DNA from: Hyphomonas sp.
GTDB taxonomy: Bacteria > Pseudomonadota > Alphaproteobacteria > Caulobacterales > Hyphomonadaceae
DNA length: 64,000 nt
Reading direction: 5' to 3'
Assembly: GCF_017792385.1 (NCBI RefSeq)
Contig: NZ_CP051230.1
Location: 3,348,001 to 3,412,000, forward strand
The notes under the pieces are model-generated. The model saw only the letters and a program-made list of their open reading frames with translations. It ran no database searches and was not told where the DNA came from. How positions within the stretch are numbered: the first letter of the stretch is position 1; each line of letters opens with the position of its first letter. The translations under genes and the position numbers were made by a program. This document shows, one piece after another, positions 35,183 to 43,695 of the stretch.

Positions 35183-36152
35183 GTAAGCGCCTCGCCGATC
35201 GCCTACGGATTTAGGCATGACATTTTCCGGAATCGTCAGGGCATGAGTTCCTCGATCTGGCTCTGCGGATGGCCGTTGATGATGGCGTCGAAGGTATCTG
35301 CGCGGTAGGCAATGGGATTAACGTCGTTGAGCTTGCAGGTGGCCACGACGGATGAGAGCAGCGCTCAGTTTTCGGCCGCGATCTCGTGTCCAGAAAACAG
35401 GGCATTTTTTCTGATTAGGCATATCGGCCGGATGGCGTTTTCGACCGGGTTGGTATCGAACTCGAGCCGGCCATCGCCAGGAAGCGGGTGAGCCCTTCCC
35501 AATGGGCAAGACCTTAGAGAATGTCTTCGGCCAGCTTAGAGCCGGAGGAGACCCTTGACAATTGCTTTTCAAACCAGGGCTTCAAGGCGGCTATGATCGG
35601 GGAGGAGTGCCGTTGTCGCGCGGCGATCCGAGTTTGTGGCGTCATTCCTCGCACCGTCGCCTCAATGGCGTATAGCTTAGTGAACTGGCGCACGGCGGCC
35701 TCGGCGATCGGGGACTTGGTGTTGCGCGCCAGCTTCACGAACCTTCGGCGCAGATGGACCCAGCATTGGACGAGCTTCCACGGTCCTTGCGGTCATTCCA
35801 GGCGCGTCAGCCGTTCGCTGACGTCCTGGCCAATCCTGGCCATCTCGCCGCAGCCGCACGGGCACAACGCGCGCTCGGGCTAGATGACCTGCTGCACCCG
35901 CGGCCTCACGCCGACAGGCGCGCGCCGAGCGCCTGAGCTTTGGGATGGCTCCGGGCTCGGCGCGCTCGCCAACCAACACGCTTTGAGCTATTCAACCAAC
36001 GGACTCTCCCAATAATCTCGGAACCCATTGGGGGCGCCTCAGGACGTCCATTTTGCCGTCTGCTCCCAATTGGACCGTCCGACTCTAACGATCGGCGGAC
36101 TCTTGCCACATTCACCTCATGCGCCGCACGAGGGGAGCAGTGTGGCGCTTAC
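35183..36152 (-). mobile_element. IS66-family remnant nested in element B
   Basis: The 970-bp segment begins GTAAGCGCC and ends, on the other strand, with the same GTAAGCGCC: the inverted terminal repeats of IS66. It is flanked by an 8-bp direct repeat. A normal IS66 is about 2.5 kb, so most of the interior has been lost. Its minus strand carries the decayed end of tnpC. Confidence 0.88.
35236..35960 (-). pseudogene. tnpC: IS66 transposase TnpC, decayed 3' part
   Basis: Read across several frames on the minus strand, the pieces are typical TnpC: FVKLARNTKSPIAEAAVRQF, KLYAIEATVRG, then LEFDTNPVENAIRPICL, KNALFSGHE, TCKLNDVNP and the terminal GHPQSQIEELMP followed by TGA at 35236. Frameshifts between them show it is dead. 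Confidence 0.8.
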
Positions 36153-36160
36153 GACAGACA
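36153..36160. repeat. IS66 target-site duplication, right copy
   Basis: GACAGACA immediately after the right IS66 terminus, identical to 35175-35182. Joining the two sides restores the element B orfB sequence. Confidence 0.85.
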
Positions 36161-36357
36161 ATGACTTTTCATCGAGTCATTCAATGGCCGGCTCAGGGCA
36201 AAATGCCTGAACCAGCACTGATGGATCGCCTCGTTAGAGCCAGCCCGTAGAGGTAAGGAAGCGCCAAATACTCCAGCCCCGAATGAGGGCAATTTTGGGA
36301 GCGGTTCAGAAAGGGCTAGACTCTCGAAATGAATGAGGGACGCTTGGGGCTCAGGTC

Positions 36358-36605
36358 GAGTCCTTCAATGGATCGCTCCGGGACGAGTGCCTCAACATCA
36401 ACTGGTTCGCCTCCTTGGCCGAGGCAAGGCGGCTGATCGAGGCGTGGAGGCGCGACTCCAATGAGAGCCGGCTTCACATGGCTCACAATGGGCAATCTCC
36501 CGACGAGTTTGCCCGTAACGCCAGCCTATGCCATGGTGGCAAGGTCAAAATCGCCACTGGATTTTAACGCCAAGGCCGGACCACCAGACCCAAGCGCGTC
36601 AGAAT
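36358..36605 (+). mobile_element. IS3 element C, 3' fragment
   Basis: The frame reads [20 protein letters not shown], then [31 protein letters not shown] and KVKIATGF before TAA at 36565: the C-terminal quarter of an IS3 OrfB. The 5' part is replaced by the end of element B remnant 1. A near-identical fragment lies at 48.1-48.4 kb on the other strand. Confidence 0.85.
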
Positions 36606-36629
36606 CACAAGTTACTGAAATCACGCAGC

Positions 36630-37103
36630 TTAATTTTCGGCTGGATTCTTAGGGATTAGCTTTTCAAGACATCGACGGAGGTTTCTAAGATCTTTCTCTT
36701 CGAACTCCGCAAATAACTCAGCGGCCACGCGCCTTCCAGCCCGGTCAATTTTAGACCGCCGGGAGAGTGCCAATCTGGAAGGCACGACTCTCCACACACG
36801 ACGATCCTGACTGTCCGCGACCCGGGATACATATCCACTCCGCTCTAATTGGTCTATCAGAGCCCCGACTGAAGCTCGCCCCAGCTCCATTATCTCGGCT
36901 AATTCAGTTTGCGTGGGGTTAGAAAGCCGAAAAACATACAGCATCGCCCTCCATTGTGCCCGCGTCAGTTCCAATGCAGCCATATCCACATCGAATCGAC
37001 GCCGAAGCTCGCGCGTGACACGGCCTATCAGAAAAGCCAGTTCAATTCGCTCATCGTTCAAGAAATCACTGTCAGCGAATCTTTGATTATTCTTTTGGGC
37101 CAT
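36630..37103 (-). CDS. MarR family transcriptional regulator
   Basis: The ATG at 37103 (MAQKNNQRFADSDF) gives 157 residues; a TTG nine codons earlier is the alternative. The winged helix is ALELTRAQWRAMLYVFRLS, then QTELAEIMELGRASVGALID (recognition helix) and the wing SRVADSQDRRVWRVVPS. MarR proteins are usually repressors that respond to phenolic or lipophilic ligands. It is divergent from a TonB receptor gene, with a perfect palindrome between them, so it probably controls itself and the receptor. Confidence 0.9.
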   Translation of the reverse strand: MAQKNNQRFADSDFLNDERIELAFLIGRVTRELRRRFDVDMAALELTRAQWRAMLYVFRLSNPTQTELAEIMELGRASVGALIDQLERSGYVSRVADSQDRRVWRVVPSRLALSRRSKIDRAGRRVAAELFAEFEEKDLRNLRRCLEKLIPKNPAEN

Positions 37104-37190
37104 TCCAACCAAACCTTGCCATGGTGTCAAAAGTTCAGTCTGGCTTTGTGCAGCTCGATATTCAACCGTTATGTTCAGAGCAAGAAAAAG

Positions 37191-37216
37191 TGCTGGCTAG
37201 ATTAATCTAGCCAGCA
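37191..37216. promoter_or_regulatory. 26-bp perfect palindrome, candidate MarR operator
   Basis: TGCTGGCTAGATT (37191-37203) is followed by its exact reverse complement AATCTAGCCAGCA (37204-37216). It lies 88 bases upstream of the marR start and 307 bases before the TonB receptor. No T-run follows on either strand, so a terminator is less likely than a repressor site. Confidence 0.65.
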
Positions 37217-37522
37217 AGTTTCCCAGAGCTACGGAATGTTGGGAGGACGTCTTCCTGACGATGCGATACCTTTCTCACTTCGTCGGAACGACAATTTTGA
37301 CATTCCACCACTCAGAAAAGCAGCGGGCACTCGGACTGCCAACTGTTGCAAACTCCATTACTCAAAATTTACGGGCATGTCCATACTGTATGTTAGCGAA
37401 CTGAGCTTCGCCCCCCCCTGAAAAAATAAAATGCCCCGGCATCCCATCTGCTTGCATATGGTATGACTTCGTACAATGATGCGCAAATCCGCAATAGACG
37501 GATACCATAATGGGAGGAAATT
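37217..37522. promoter_or_regulatory. Leader region of TonB receptor 1
   Basis: No gene is seen in these 306 bases. An inverted pair ATGGTAT (37458) and ATACCAT (37502) brackets the likely promoter, which includes TACAAT at 37472. The ribosome-binding site GGGAGGAAA lies just before the ATG at 37523. Confidence 0.35.
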
Positions 37523-40438
37523 ATGATTTTCACGAGATTGGCCAAGACAGCATTTCTATACACAACAGTATCGGTTTCGAGCGTCTTGTTCGCAGCCGAA
37601 GCTCAAGAAGAAGGTGATGTGAGAAAACTGCGGACAGTTGTTGTCACAACTCAGAAAACTTCAGAGTCGCTTCAGAACGTACCAATAGCTGTTTCTGCTT
37701 TTGATGAAGAGGCAATTGATAGACTCCAGTTAACTGGTGGTCCAGATCTCACAAAAGCCGTGCCGAACCTGTCGTTCACAAAAGGACAATTTACCGGCTT
37801 CAACCTCAAAATCAGAGGCATAGGAGTGGATGTGGTAGCAACATCCGGCGATGCCGGGGTGGGCATACATCAGAACGACGTCCCCCTTCAATCGAACAGA
37901 CTTTTCGAATCGGAATTCTTTGACACTGAAAGGGTCGAGATCCTCCGTGGACCACAAGGAACACTCTATGGCCGAAACGCTAATGGGGGAGTGTTCAACC
38001 TGATCACCGCCAAGCCGGTTTTCGAAGAATTCCAGGCAGACGCCGCGCTAACTTACGGGAACTATAATTCAGTAAAAGCTAACGGCATGGTCAATTTGCC
38101 CGTAGGAGAACGGGTTGCCCTTCGAGTTGCCGGATCTCTCACGCAACGCGACGGGTACGTTGATAATATAGTCACCGGCAACGATATTGACGACCGGGAC
38201 TTGTGGTCAGTCCGCGCCACTCTTGGATTTGAGCCGACCGACTCATTTAGTGGGTGGCTATTATATGAACATTTCGAAGAAGACGATACGCGTCTTCGCT
38301 CGGGCAAGCAGCTTTGCCGGAAAGACCCTCTAGATACTAGCTTTGCGGGAATTCCCATCGCCTTCGAAGATCAGATTTTCACGTCTCAGGGCTGCCTAAG
38401 TGCGCCTCTTGACGAGTCGCACGATACGGTGAATTCGGTCGCGACGCTGGCGGGTGGACTAGCTGTTCAGGTTGGACTGCTAAGTGGAGATGCATTCACG
38501 GCACCAGCCATTCAGGATTTGCGAACTATTGCGGCAGGATTTGACCCATTTTACCAAGCCGAACAGGATCTGTGGACACTTAGTTTGTCATGGGACATTA
38601 ACGAAGTCCTGAAATTGACTTCATTGTCGAGTTTCAATGAAACATCTGTATTCTCTCTTGAGGATGTCTCCAAAGTCGAGCCCACAATCACCTTCAATGA
38701 CTTGTCAGCAATTCCTCCAGGGATAAATCCGCAAGTCGATCTCTATAATTCAGTTTTCCCCGGCGGCGTCGTCAATGACCCGCAGATCGGCCCTTCGAAC
38801 TTTTATACGGTGGCGGATCCATCCGGTGAGACAACAGAGGCATTTACACAAGAACTGCGTCTACAGTCGGATTTTAGTGGCCCGCTGAATTTCAATCTCG
38901 GCGCCATCTATATGGACTATGAGGCGGGCAATGACGATGTAATCGATGGATACTACTTCATAAGCAATGCCCTTACCGGTCTGCTGCAATTACACAACGC
39001 ATCACTTGCAGCTGGTGGACCACCAGTGATTCCGGGAGTTCCATTCCCTGCAAGCCTTGATGAGTCCAATGTGGATGGCGACTCAAATATCGGCAATTCA
39101 CTCAACGGCTTGGGACGAAATTACTTCCGGACAGTTTCCCCTTATGAGTTGCAGTCGACAGCGCTCTTCGGGGAAGCATATTATGATATAAATGATGAAC
39201 TGACCTTCACGCTCGGATTGCGCTACACGAAGGATGAAAAGTCGCAAAAGAATATTCCGACCTATCTCTTCACGCCTGATGTCGTCCGCGCGGATCCATT
39301 AGCTCCGGTTCCGGATCCGGCGACAGAGACGAACCTGGACGGAAATGTCGACGGAATTTTCGAGGTTGAATTTGAAGAGGTTACAGGGCGCGCCGGATTT
39401 GATTGGACACCGGATTTGTCGTTCACAGATGATACGCTTCTGTATGGCTTTTACTCCCGCGGTTACAAGGGAGGTGGTATAAACCCACCGCAGCCTTCGG
39501 AAAATGCCAACGCATTCCCATCAACTTTTGAACCAGAGTTCATCAATGCATACGAAATGGGAACCAAGAATCGGTTCGCAGGAGGCACACAGCAACTTAA
39601 TCTCGCAGGCTTCTATTATGACTATACGGATTATCAGATCACTCAGGTGATCAACCGCTCATCGGTGAATTTCAATGTCGATGCTGAGGTGTACGGCCTG
39701 GAGATTGAATATCTTTGGGCGCCCGGAAGTAACTGGCTGCTGTCTGCAAATATCGGTTTGCTCGAATCTAAGCTGGTTGATGTTTTTGCGATTGACGTCC
39801 TTGATCGCACGGCCGGTAACTCCGATTTCGTGGTTCTGAAGAACGCGGCAAGCTATTCGAACTGCGCTGTTTCCGCAGAAGGGTATGCAACGATTTTAGG
39901 CGCAATCGAGGCCGGGCAACTTGGCGCGGGCTCTACCGCTGGGCTGTGTCTTGGCAGTTTTGCAGGTCAGGAGGCGACTTTTGGGCTGGGAAATGTGTCC
40001 TATGTCGATGGGGACGGATCACTCCGCACAATCGGCGCATTGACGCCATTCGACGGCGTCAACAAAAACCTCAGCGACAACAATCTGCCGGGTGCTCCGG
40101 ATACTACGCTAAACTTGGCAGCGGAGTATACTTTTCCATCTCTTGGTAATAGTAGCTGGGATCTGACAATCCGCGGTGATTATTACTATCAGACGGAGAG
40201 CTTTGCTCGTATCTGGAATGTTCCGCGCGACGAGATTTCCAGCTGGGAAAATGTCAATCTTTCTCTTGTCTTGGCGAATAATGACACCGGCTTCCAAATC
40301 ACAGCTTTTGCCAAAAACCTGTTTGACGAAGAGGTGATAACGGGAGCCTATTTGCAGGACGACAGCCCTGGACTTTATAGCAATGTGTTTCTGACTGAAC
40401 CGGCATTGTACGGAGTCACAATTTCGAAATCATGGTAG
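37523..40438 (+). CDS. TonB-dependent receptor 1
   Basis: A 971-residue outer-membrane receptor with GGGAGGAAA upstream. After a signal peptide (ending about AAEAQ) comes the plug domain: VVVTTQKTSESLQNVPIAVS, the FNLKIRGIG strand and VEILRGPQGTLYGRNANGG. The C-terminal beta-barrel ends GVTISKSW with the terminal aromatic typical of outer-membrane proteins. It belongs to the large sphingomonad/hyphomonad receptor group used for hydrophobic or complex substrates, not to a clear siderophore type. It lies beside marR and so may be induced by its substrate. Confidence 0.93.
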   Translation: MIFTRLAKTAFLYTTVSVSSVLFAAEAQEEGDVRKLRTVVVTTQKTSESLQNVPIAVSAFDEEAIDRLQLTGGPDLTKAVPNLSFTKGQFTGFNLKIRGIGVDVVATSGDAGVGIHQNDVPLQSNRLFESEFFDTERVEILRGPQGTLYGRNANGGVFNLITAKPVFEEFQADAALTYGNYNSVKANGMVNLPVGERVALRVAGSLTQRDGYVDNIVTGNDIDDRDLWSVRATLGFEPTDSFSGWLLYEHFEEDDTRLRSGKQLCRKDPLDTSFAGIPIAFEDQIFTSQGCLSAPLDESHDTVNSVATLAGGLAVQVGLLSGDAFTAPAIQDLRTIAAGFDPFYQAEQDLWTLSLSWDINEVLKLTSLSSFNETSVFSLEDVSKVEPTITFNDLSAIPPGINPQVDLYNSVFPGGVVNDPQIGPSNFYTVADPSGETTEAFTQELRLQSDFSGPLNFNLGAIYMDYEAGNDDVIDGYYFISNALTGLLQLHNASLAAGGPPVIPGVPFPASLDESNVDGDSNIGNSLNGLGRNYFRTVSPYELQSTALFGEAYYDINDELTFTLGLRYTKDEKSQKNIPTYLFTPDVVRADPLAPVPDPATETNLDGNVDGIFEVEFEEVTGRAGFDWTPDLSFTDDTLLYGFYSRGYKGGGINPPQPSENANAFPSTFEPEFINAYEMGTKNRFAGGTQQLNLAGFYYDYTDYQITQVINRSSVNFNVDAEVYGLEIEYLWAPGSNWLLSANIGLLESKLVDVFAIDVLDRTAGNSDFVVLKNAASYSNCAVSAEGYATILGAIEAGQLGAGSTAGLCLGSFAGQEATFGLGNVSYVDGDGSLRTIGALTPFDGVNKNLSDNNLPGAPDTTLNLAAEYTFPSLGNSSWDLTIRGDYYYQTESFARIWNVPRDEISSWENVNLSLVLANNDTGFQITAFAKNLFDEEVITGAYLQDDSPGLYSNVFLTEPALYGVTISKSW

Positions 40439-40676
40439 CAAGTACCGACGAAACATGACGCATGCATGCGAGGAGGCTAGAAGAACAGCAGAAATCTTCT
40501 GGCCTCAATAATCGAGAGGGTCGCTGGTTCATCGCCTTCTGCTGTTTGCACCCCTGCGCGGTATCCGAAAAAACTGACCTGAGCCCCAAGCGTCCCGCGT
40601 TTATTTCGAGAGTCTGACCCTTTCTGAACCGCTCCCAAAATTGCCCTTATTCGGGGCTGGAGTTTTTGGCGCTTCC

Positions 40677-41516
40677 TCACCTTAGCGGGCTGGTTTCGCC
40701 GAGGTGATTCATCAGCGTAATCGGGGGCTTGTTCCCGATCGCGCTGTGGGGTCTTACCGTGTTGTAGTCTCCACGCCAAGCCTCCAGCTTTTCCCTCGCA
40801 TCGGCGAGGCTCATGAACCAGTGCTGGTTCAGGCATTCTGCCCTGAACCGCCCATTGAAGGACTCGATGAAGGCATTGTCTGTCGGCTTTCCGGGCCGTG
40901 AGAAATCCAGCGTTACATTGTTTGCATAGGCCCAGAGGTCGAGATCCCGGGAGACGAACTCGGACCCTTGGTCGACCCGGATCGTCTTCGGATAGCCGAT
41001 CTTGCCGCACACACGGTCGAGCGTGGCAACAACGTCCTCGCCGCGATAGCTGAACCGCGGATCGATGACAGGCGAGTAGCGTGAGTAAATGTCGATCAGC
41101 GTCAGTATGCGTATCTTGTGGCCACTCGCCAGCTGGTCGTGCGCAAAGTCCACCGCCCAGGCATCGTGGGAGCCTGTTGCCTCCCTGCGGTCGTCCCGGA
41201 GCTTGGCCTTGACCCATCGCTTCGGCGTTTTGTTGCGTAATTGCAGGCCTAGTTCGTTGTAGATCCGTCGAACCTTCTTCATGTTGATTACCCAACCTTC
41301 ACGCCGCAGCATGACGTAGACGCGCCGATAGCCGTATCGGACACGCGTCTCACAAATCTCCCGGATGCGCAGTTCCAGAGCAGCCTGGTCGCGCCGGCGA
41401 GAGGTGTAGCGATAGGATTTCGGATCGAGGACCAGGAGCCCGAAGGCCCGCCGGATCGAGACCGTCCAGTCGTAACACACCTCGTTGACCAGCTTGCGCT
41501 TGCGGCCAGGCTTCAA
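40677..41516 (-). CDS. IS3 transposase OrfB (element B)
   Basis: A 279-residue DDE transposase starting at a TTG or, more likely, made by frameshifting from orfA. Residues visible are Asp in AWAVDFAHDQ, Asp in RVDQGSEFVS and Glu in NAFIESFNGRF. The N-terminal region includes RYGYRRVYVMLRREGWVIN. Because orfA has a premature stop, an OrfAB fusion cannot be made from this copy. Confidence 0.9.
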   Translation of the reverse strand: MKPGRKRKLVNEVCYDWTVSIRRAFGLLVLDPKSYRYTSRRRDQAALELRIREICETRVRYGYRRVYVMLRREGWVINMKKVRRIYNELGLQLRNKTPKRWVKAKLRDDRREATGSHDAWAVDFAHDQLASGHKIRILTLIDIYSRYSPVIDPRFSYRGEDVVATLDRVCGKIGYPKTIRVDQGSEFVSRDLDLWAYANNVTLDFSRPGKPTDNAFIESFNGRFRAECLNQHWFMSLADAREKLEAWRGDYNTVRPHSAIGNKPPITLMNHLGETSPLR

Positions 41517-41815
41517 AGCTTTCGCTTGATGACGTCCTGCAAAATCTCGCGGTCGAGGGTGAGATCGGCTACGATCCGCTTGAGCCGGGAGTTCTCCTCC
41601 TCGAGCTCCCGCAATCGCTTCATCTCCGACGGCAACAAGCCGCCATACTTGTTTTGCGGGAAATCGCAGTGCGATTTCTATTCCGCTTCACTCCAGTTGA
41701 AATACGTGGCCTGGCTGATCCCGGCCTTGCGGCACACCTCCGCGACCGGAATCCCTTCCTCGCCCTGCTTCAGTATGAACGCCTTCTGTGCGTCCGTGAA
41801 CTTCGATGCCTTCAT
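41513..41815 (-). pseudogene. IS3 OrfA (element B), interrupted
   Basis: The frame starts MKASKFTDAQKAFILKQGEE, continues through the recognition helix CRKAGISQATYFNW, then meets an inserted segment reading SEAE-stop. It resumes in frame as NKYGGLLPSEMKRLREL and ends DREILQDVIKRKL. The insertion is about 36 bases, keeps the frame and adds a TAG. Confidence 0.85.
41656..41686. repeat. REP-like palindrome inserted in OrfA
   Basis: GCGG-GAAATCGCA then G then TGCGATTTC-TATT-CCGC: two pairs of inverted arms (9 bp and 4 bp) with a TATT bulge. It lies exactly in the extra segment that interrupts orfA, so it behaves like a small inserted hairpin element. Confidence 0.7.
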
Positions 41816-42123
41816 CGCTTTCGCTCCATCCCAGCCTGGGATCATTACGCGAAAACTCCAGCCTCAAACGAGGGATTTTTCGGGGAGCAGGTCACAGGAA
41901 ACAACAGAGTGCTCGCAGCGCCCTATCTCTCACTTATGTTTTTACGGTACACTGATTTATTCCGTTACCAGCCTCGCCGCCCTGAGCCCGCGCACAGCGT
42001 GCTCAAAAAATCGGGACGCTTCACAGGTTAAGGGCGTTGGATATGAAGCATCCCGGCACCAACCGCGGCAATGTGACTTGCCCAGCGATGCAAAGGCAGG
42101 ACCCCGAGAGAGACTGGAAGCCC

Positions 42124-42634
42124 TCAACGCGCTGTCCTTTTTGAACTTGCCAGCTTGGGAATTTCGACATGCAGCGCGCCCTTGCGCTTGTTGGGCCTTG
42201 ACCTTGCTGGTGTCAACACCGGACGGGAGCGCGATCGAGCGTTCGAATGTGCCAAACGATCTTTCGACAAGCCGGTAGCTCTTGGTCTTTTCGTCCCTCT
42301 CCGGTTTCTTTTCCCCGCGGATCGTCAGCCGGCTGTCGGTCACATTGACCTCGATATTCTTTTCATCCACCCTGGGAAGCTCGGCGGCGACTTCGATCAG
42401 ACCATCACATTCCTTGACTTCCAGACGCGGCCAGACCTCCTGCATTCCGACCGGACGGCGGAAACCTGCGCCGCTGAAACTGTCGAAAAGACGGTCGATT
42501 TCACTCTGCAGGAATGAAAAAGGATCGCGCGCCGGGCAGCCATGTGTTTTTCCTTTAATGACTCCAAAGGCATTATTTGACCGCAAGCCCGCCGCCCTCT
42601 TGAGAATTCGCAACGGTTCCGGCCATGAGTTCAC
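42124..42634 (-). pseudogene. Hsp20/alpha-crystallin small heat-shock protein, frameshifted
   Basis: The alpha-crystallin domain is clear: RLEVKECDGLIEVAAELPRV, NIEVNVTDSRLTIRGEK, then SYRLVERSFGTFERSIALPS and GVDTSKVKA. Right after this the frame is lost. Ten bases later a different frame reads KGALHVEIPKLASSKRTAR and stops at 42124, which is the normal Hsp20 end with its I-P-K strand. The protein as read runs on with an unrelated tail to 41957. It lies next to IS element B. Confidence 0.8.
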
Positions 42635-42714
42635 TTTTTGTCTGTATCACGCCGATCCGGCACAGTGGAGCGCTGCAGCGCGCCCGGCGTTGCAAGGAAG
42701 AGAAGAAGTGGGTG

Positions 42715-42850
42715 AACGCGTCTGAAATTCAGAACGGTGGAGAAATTCCAATACCCTATTCCTGTGAGGGACGCAACGTTTCTCCACCTCTTAGCCGGGG
42801 CGATGTGCCGGTGAACGTAAAGAGCTTCATTGTGCATTGTCAGGATCTAG
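42715..42850 (+). pseudogene. PEBP/YbhB-like protein, N-terminal fragment
   Basis: The frame NASEIQNGGEIPIPYSC, then EGRNVSPPLSRGDVPVNVKS matches the start of the phosphatidylethanolamine-binding/YbhB family (G-G-x-I-P-x-x-Y-x-C-x-G-x-N-x-S-P-P-L). The match stops after about 45 residues, and the sequence then changes into insertion-sequence remnant. Confidence 0.65.
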
Positions 42851-42914
42851 CCCGGCGGTGCTCAATTGCCGGACGCTCTTTCTCATGACTTGCAAATGAT
42901 CTACAGGCCGACCT

Positions 42915-43040
42915 CGCATGGTTCGCAATGGAAAAACGCCGAAAGATTCTGCCGACATCTCAAGAATTGCCATGGTGGTCAGGTCCAACTTGCCGCTGGA
43001 TTTTAACGTCAGAGCCTGACCACCGAACCCAAGCGCGTCA
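42915..43040 (+). mobile_element. IS3 element C-related 3' end remnant
   Basis: CATGG-TCGCAATGG, then GCCATGGTGGTCAGGTC, GCTGGATTTTAACG and CCCAAGCGCGTCA parallel the terminal bases of the element C fragments at 36.5 kb and 48.1 kb, with many substitutions. Between here and 43275 I see no gene. Confidence 0.6.
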
Positions 43041-43275
43041 ATCGAAGCCGAGACTAACTCAAATACCAGGCCACTTTTACGGAGGCAGCCCCCACGCAAT
43101 CAAATAGATGTCCCTCATGCCCCCAATTCCACGGAAACCGCTTCTACACAGACCACCCGCCCCGGCCTCATACGTAAAGCCGGTCGGCTCAGGGGCAACC
43201 TGACCTTCTGACTCTGGCCCCTACACCCCGAGACCAGAATTAAAATTACGCAATGCAAGAATATCATGCAAACCT

Positions 43276-43695
43276 TCATGCACGCCCCGGCATCAGGTAG
43301 GCGCCGCGCCCGCTCGAAAGCAGCGCTCCGCTGGCGTTCATGACAGAGGCTTCGGCGACGGAAAGAGTTGCACCCAGACGGACAATTCTTCCCATCATGC
43401 TTAGCGTTCCTGGCGTGGCAGGTTTGTGATAGTCAACTCGCAAGTCCGCCGTCGCAGCAGGCGTGTTCCCTGCGGCGAGCAGGGCATAAAATCCTGTGAG
43501 ATCAATCAGCGCGGCAATGACACCGCCATGGGCAGATTGTATTCGCGGATTGGAAACCAGCTCCTCACGCCAGGGCATTTGCAGTATCAGCTTGTCCTTG
43601 TCTGTGCTGATCGCCTTCAGCCCAAGCCAGCGATGGAAGGGGGCCGCATCGAGTGCGGCCTGTATCTGATTAACATTGAGCATGGAGGTGCTCAT
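43276..43695 (-). CDS. PaaI-type hot-dog thioesterase
   Basis: The ATG at 43695 overlaps the stop of the upstream hydrolase gene (ATGA) and gives 139 residues. The hot-dog helix and active loop read IQSAHGGVIAALIDLTGFYA with the HGG motif and the Asp of ALID. The following strands include TADLRVDYHKPA, typical of the PaaI/YdiI group. It should hydrolyse acyl- or aryl-CoA thioesters and may recycle CoA during aromatic or cyclic acid breakdown. Confidence 0.88.
   Translation of the reverse strand: MSTSMLNVNQIQAALDAAPFHRWLGLKAISTDKDKLILQMPWREELVSNPRIQSAHGGVIAALIDLTGFYALLAAGNTPAATADLRVDYHKPATPGTLSMMGRIVRLGATLSVAEASVMNASGALLSSGRGAYLMPGRA

Larger units (their letters stand above)
35037..36357 (+). 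mobile_element. IS3 element B, remnant 1, split by an IS66 remnant
   Basis: Bases 35037-35182 encode part of OrfB (CGKIDYPKTIRVDQGSEF) with frame lesions. The same gene resumes at 36153 with nearly the sequence found in the 40.6-41.9 kb copy (CATCGAGTC-TTCAATGG). It then loses an internal part and ends with the element terminus CTTGGGGCTCAGGTC. The two halves are separated by the IS66 remnant. Plus orientation. Confidence 0.8.
40575..41894 (-). mobile_element. IS3 element B, nearly full copy
   Basis: 1320 bp in minus orientation. Ends are TGACCTGAGCCCCAAG on the left and, inward from the right on the other strand, TGACCTGCTCCCCGAAAAATC. orfB is intact but orfA carries a palindromic insertion with a stop. 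Another copy in the opposite orientation begins at 63943. I see no target duplication. Confidence 0.88.

Noticed and set aside
37452..37477. Sigma-70 promoter TTGCAT / TACAAT before TonB receptor 1
   Set aside because: Spacing is 14 bases, too short for a normal promoter; only the -10-like part is mentioned.
40477..41295. 272-codon minus-strand frame inside element B
   Set aside because: It overlaps the real OrfB in another frame and lacks transposase motifs.
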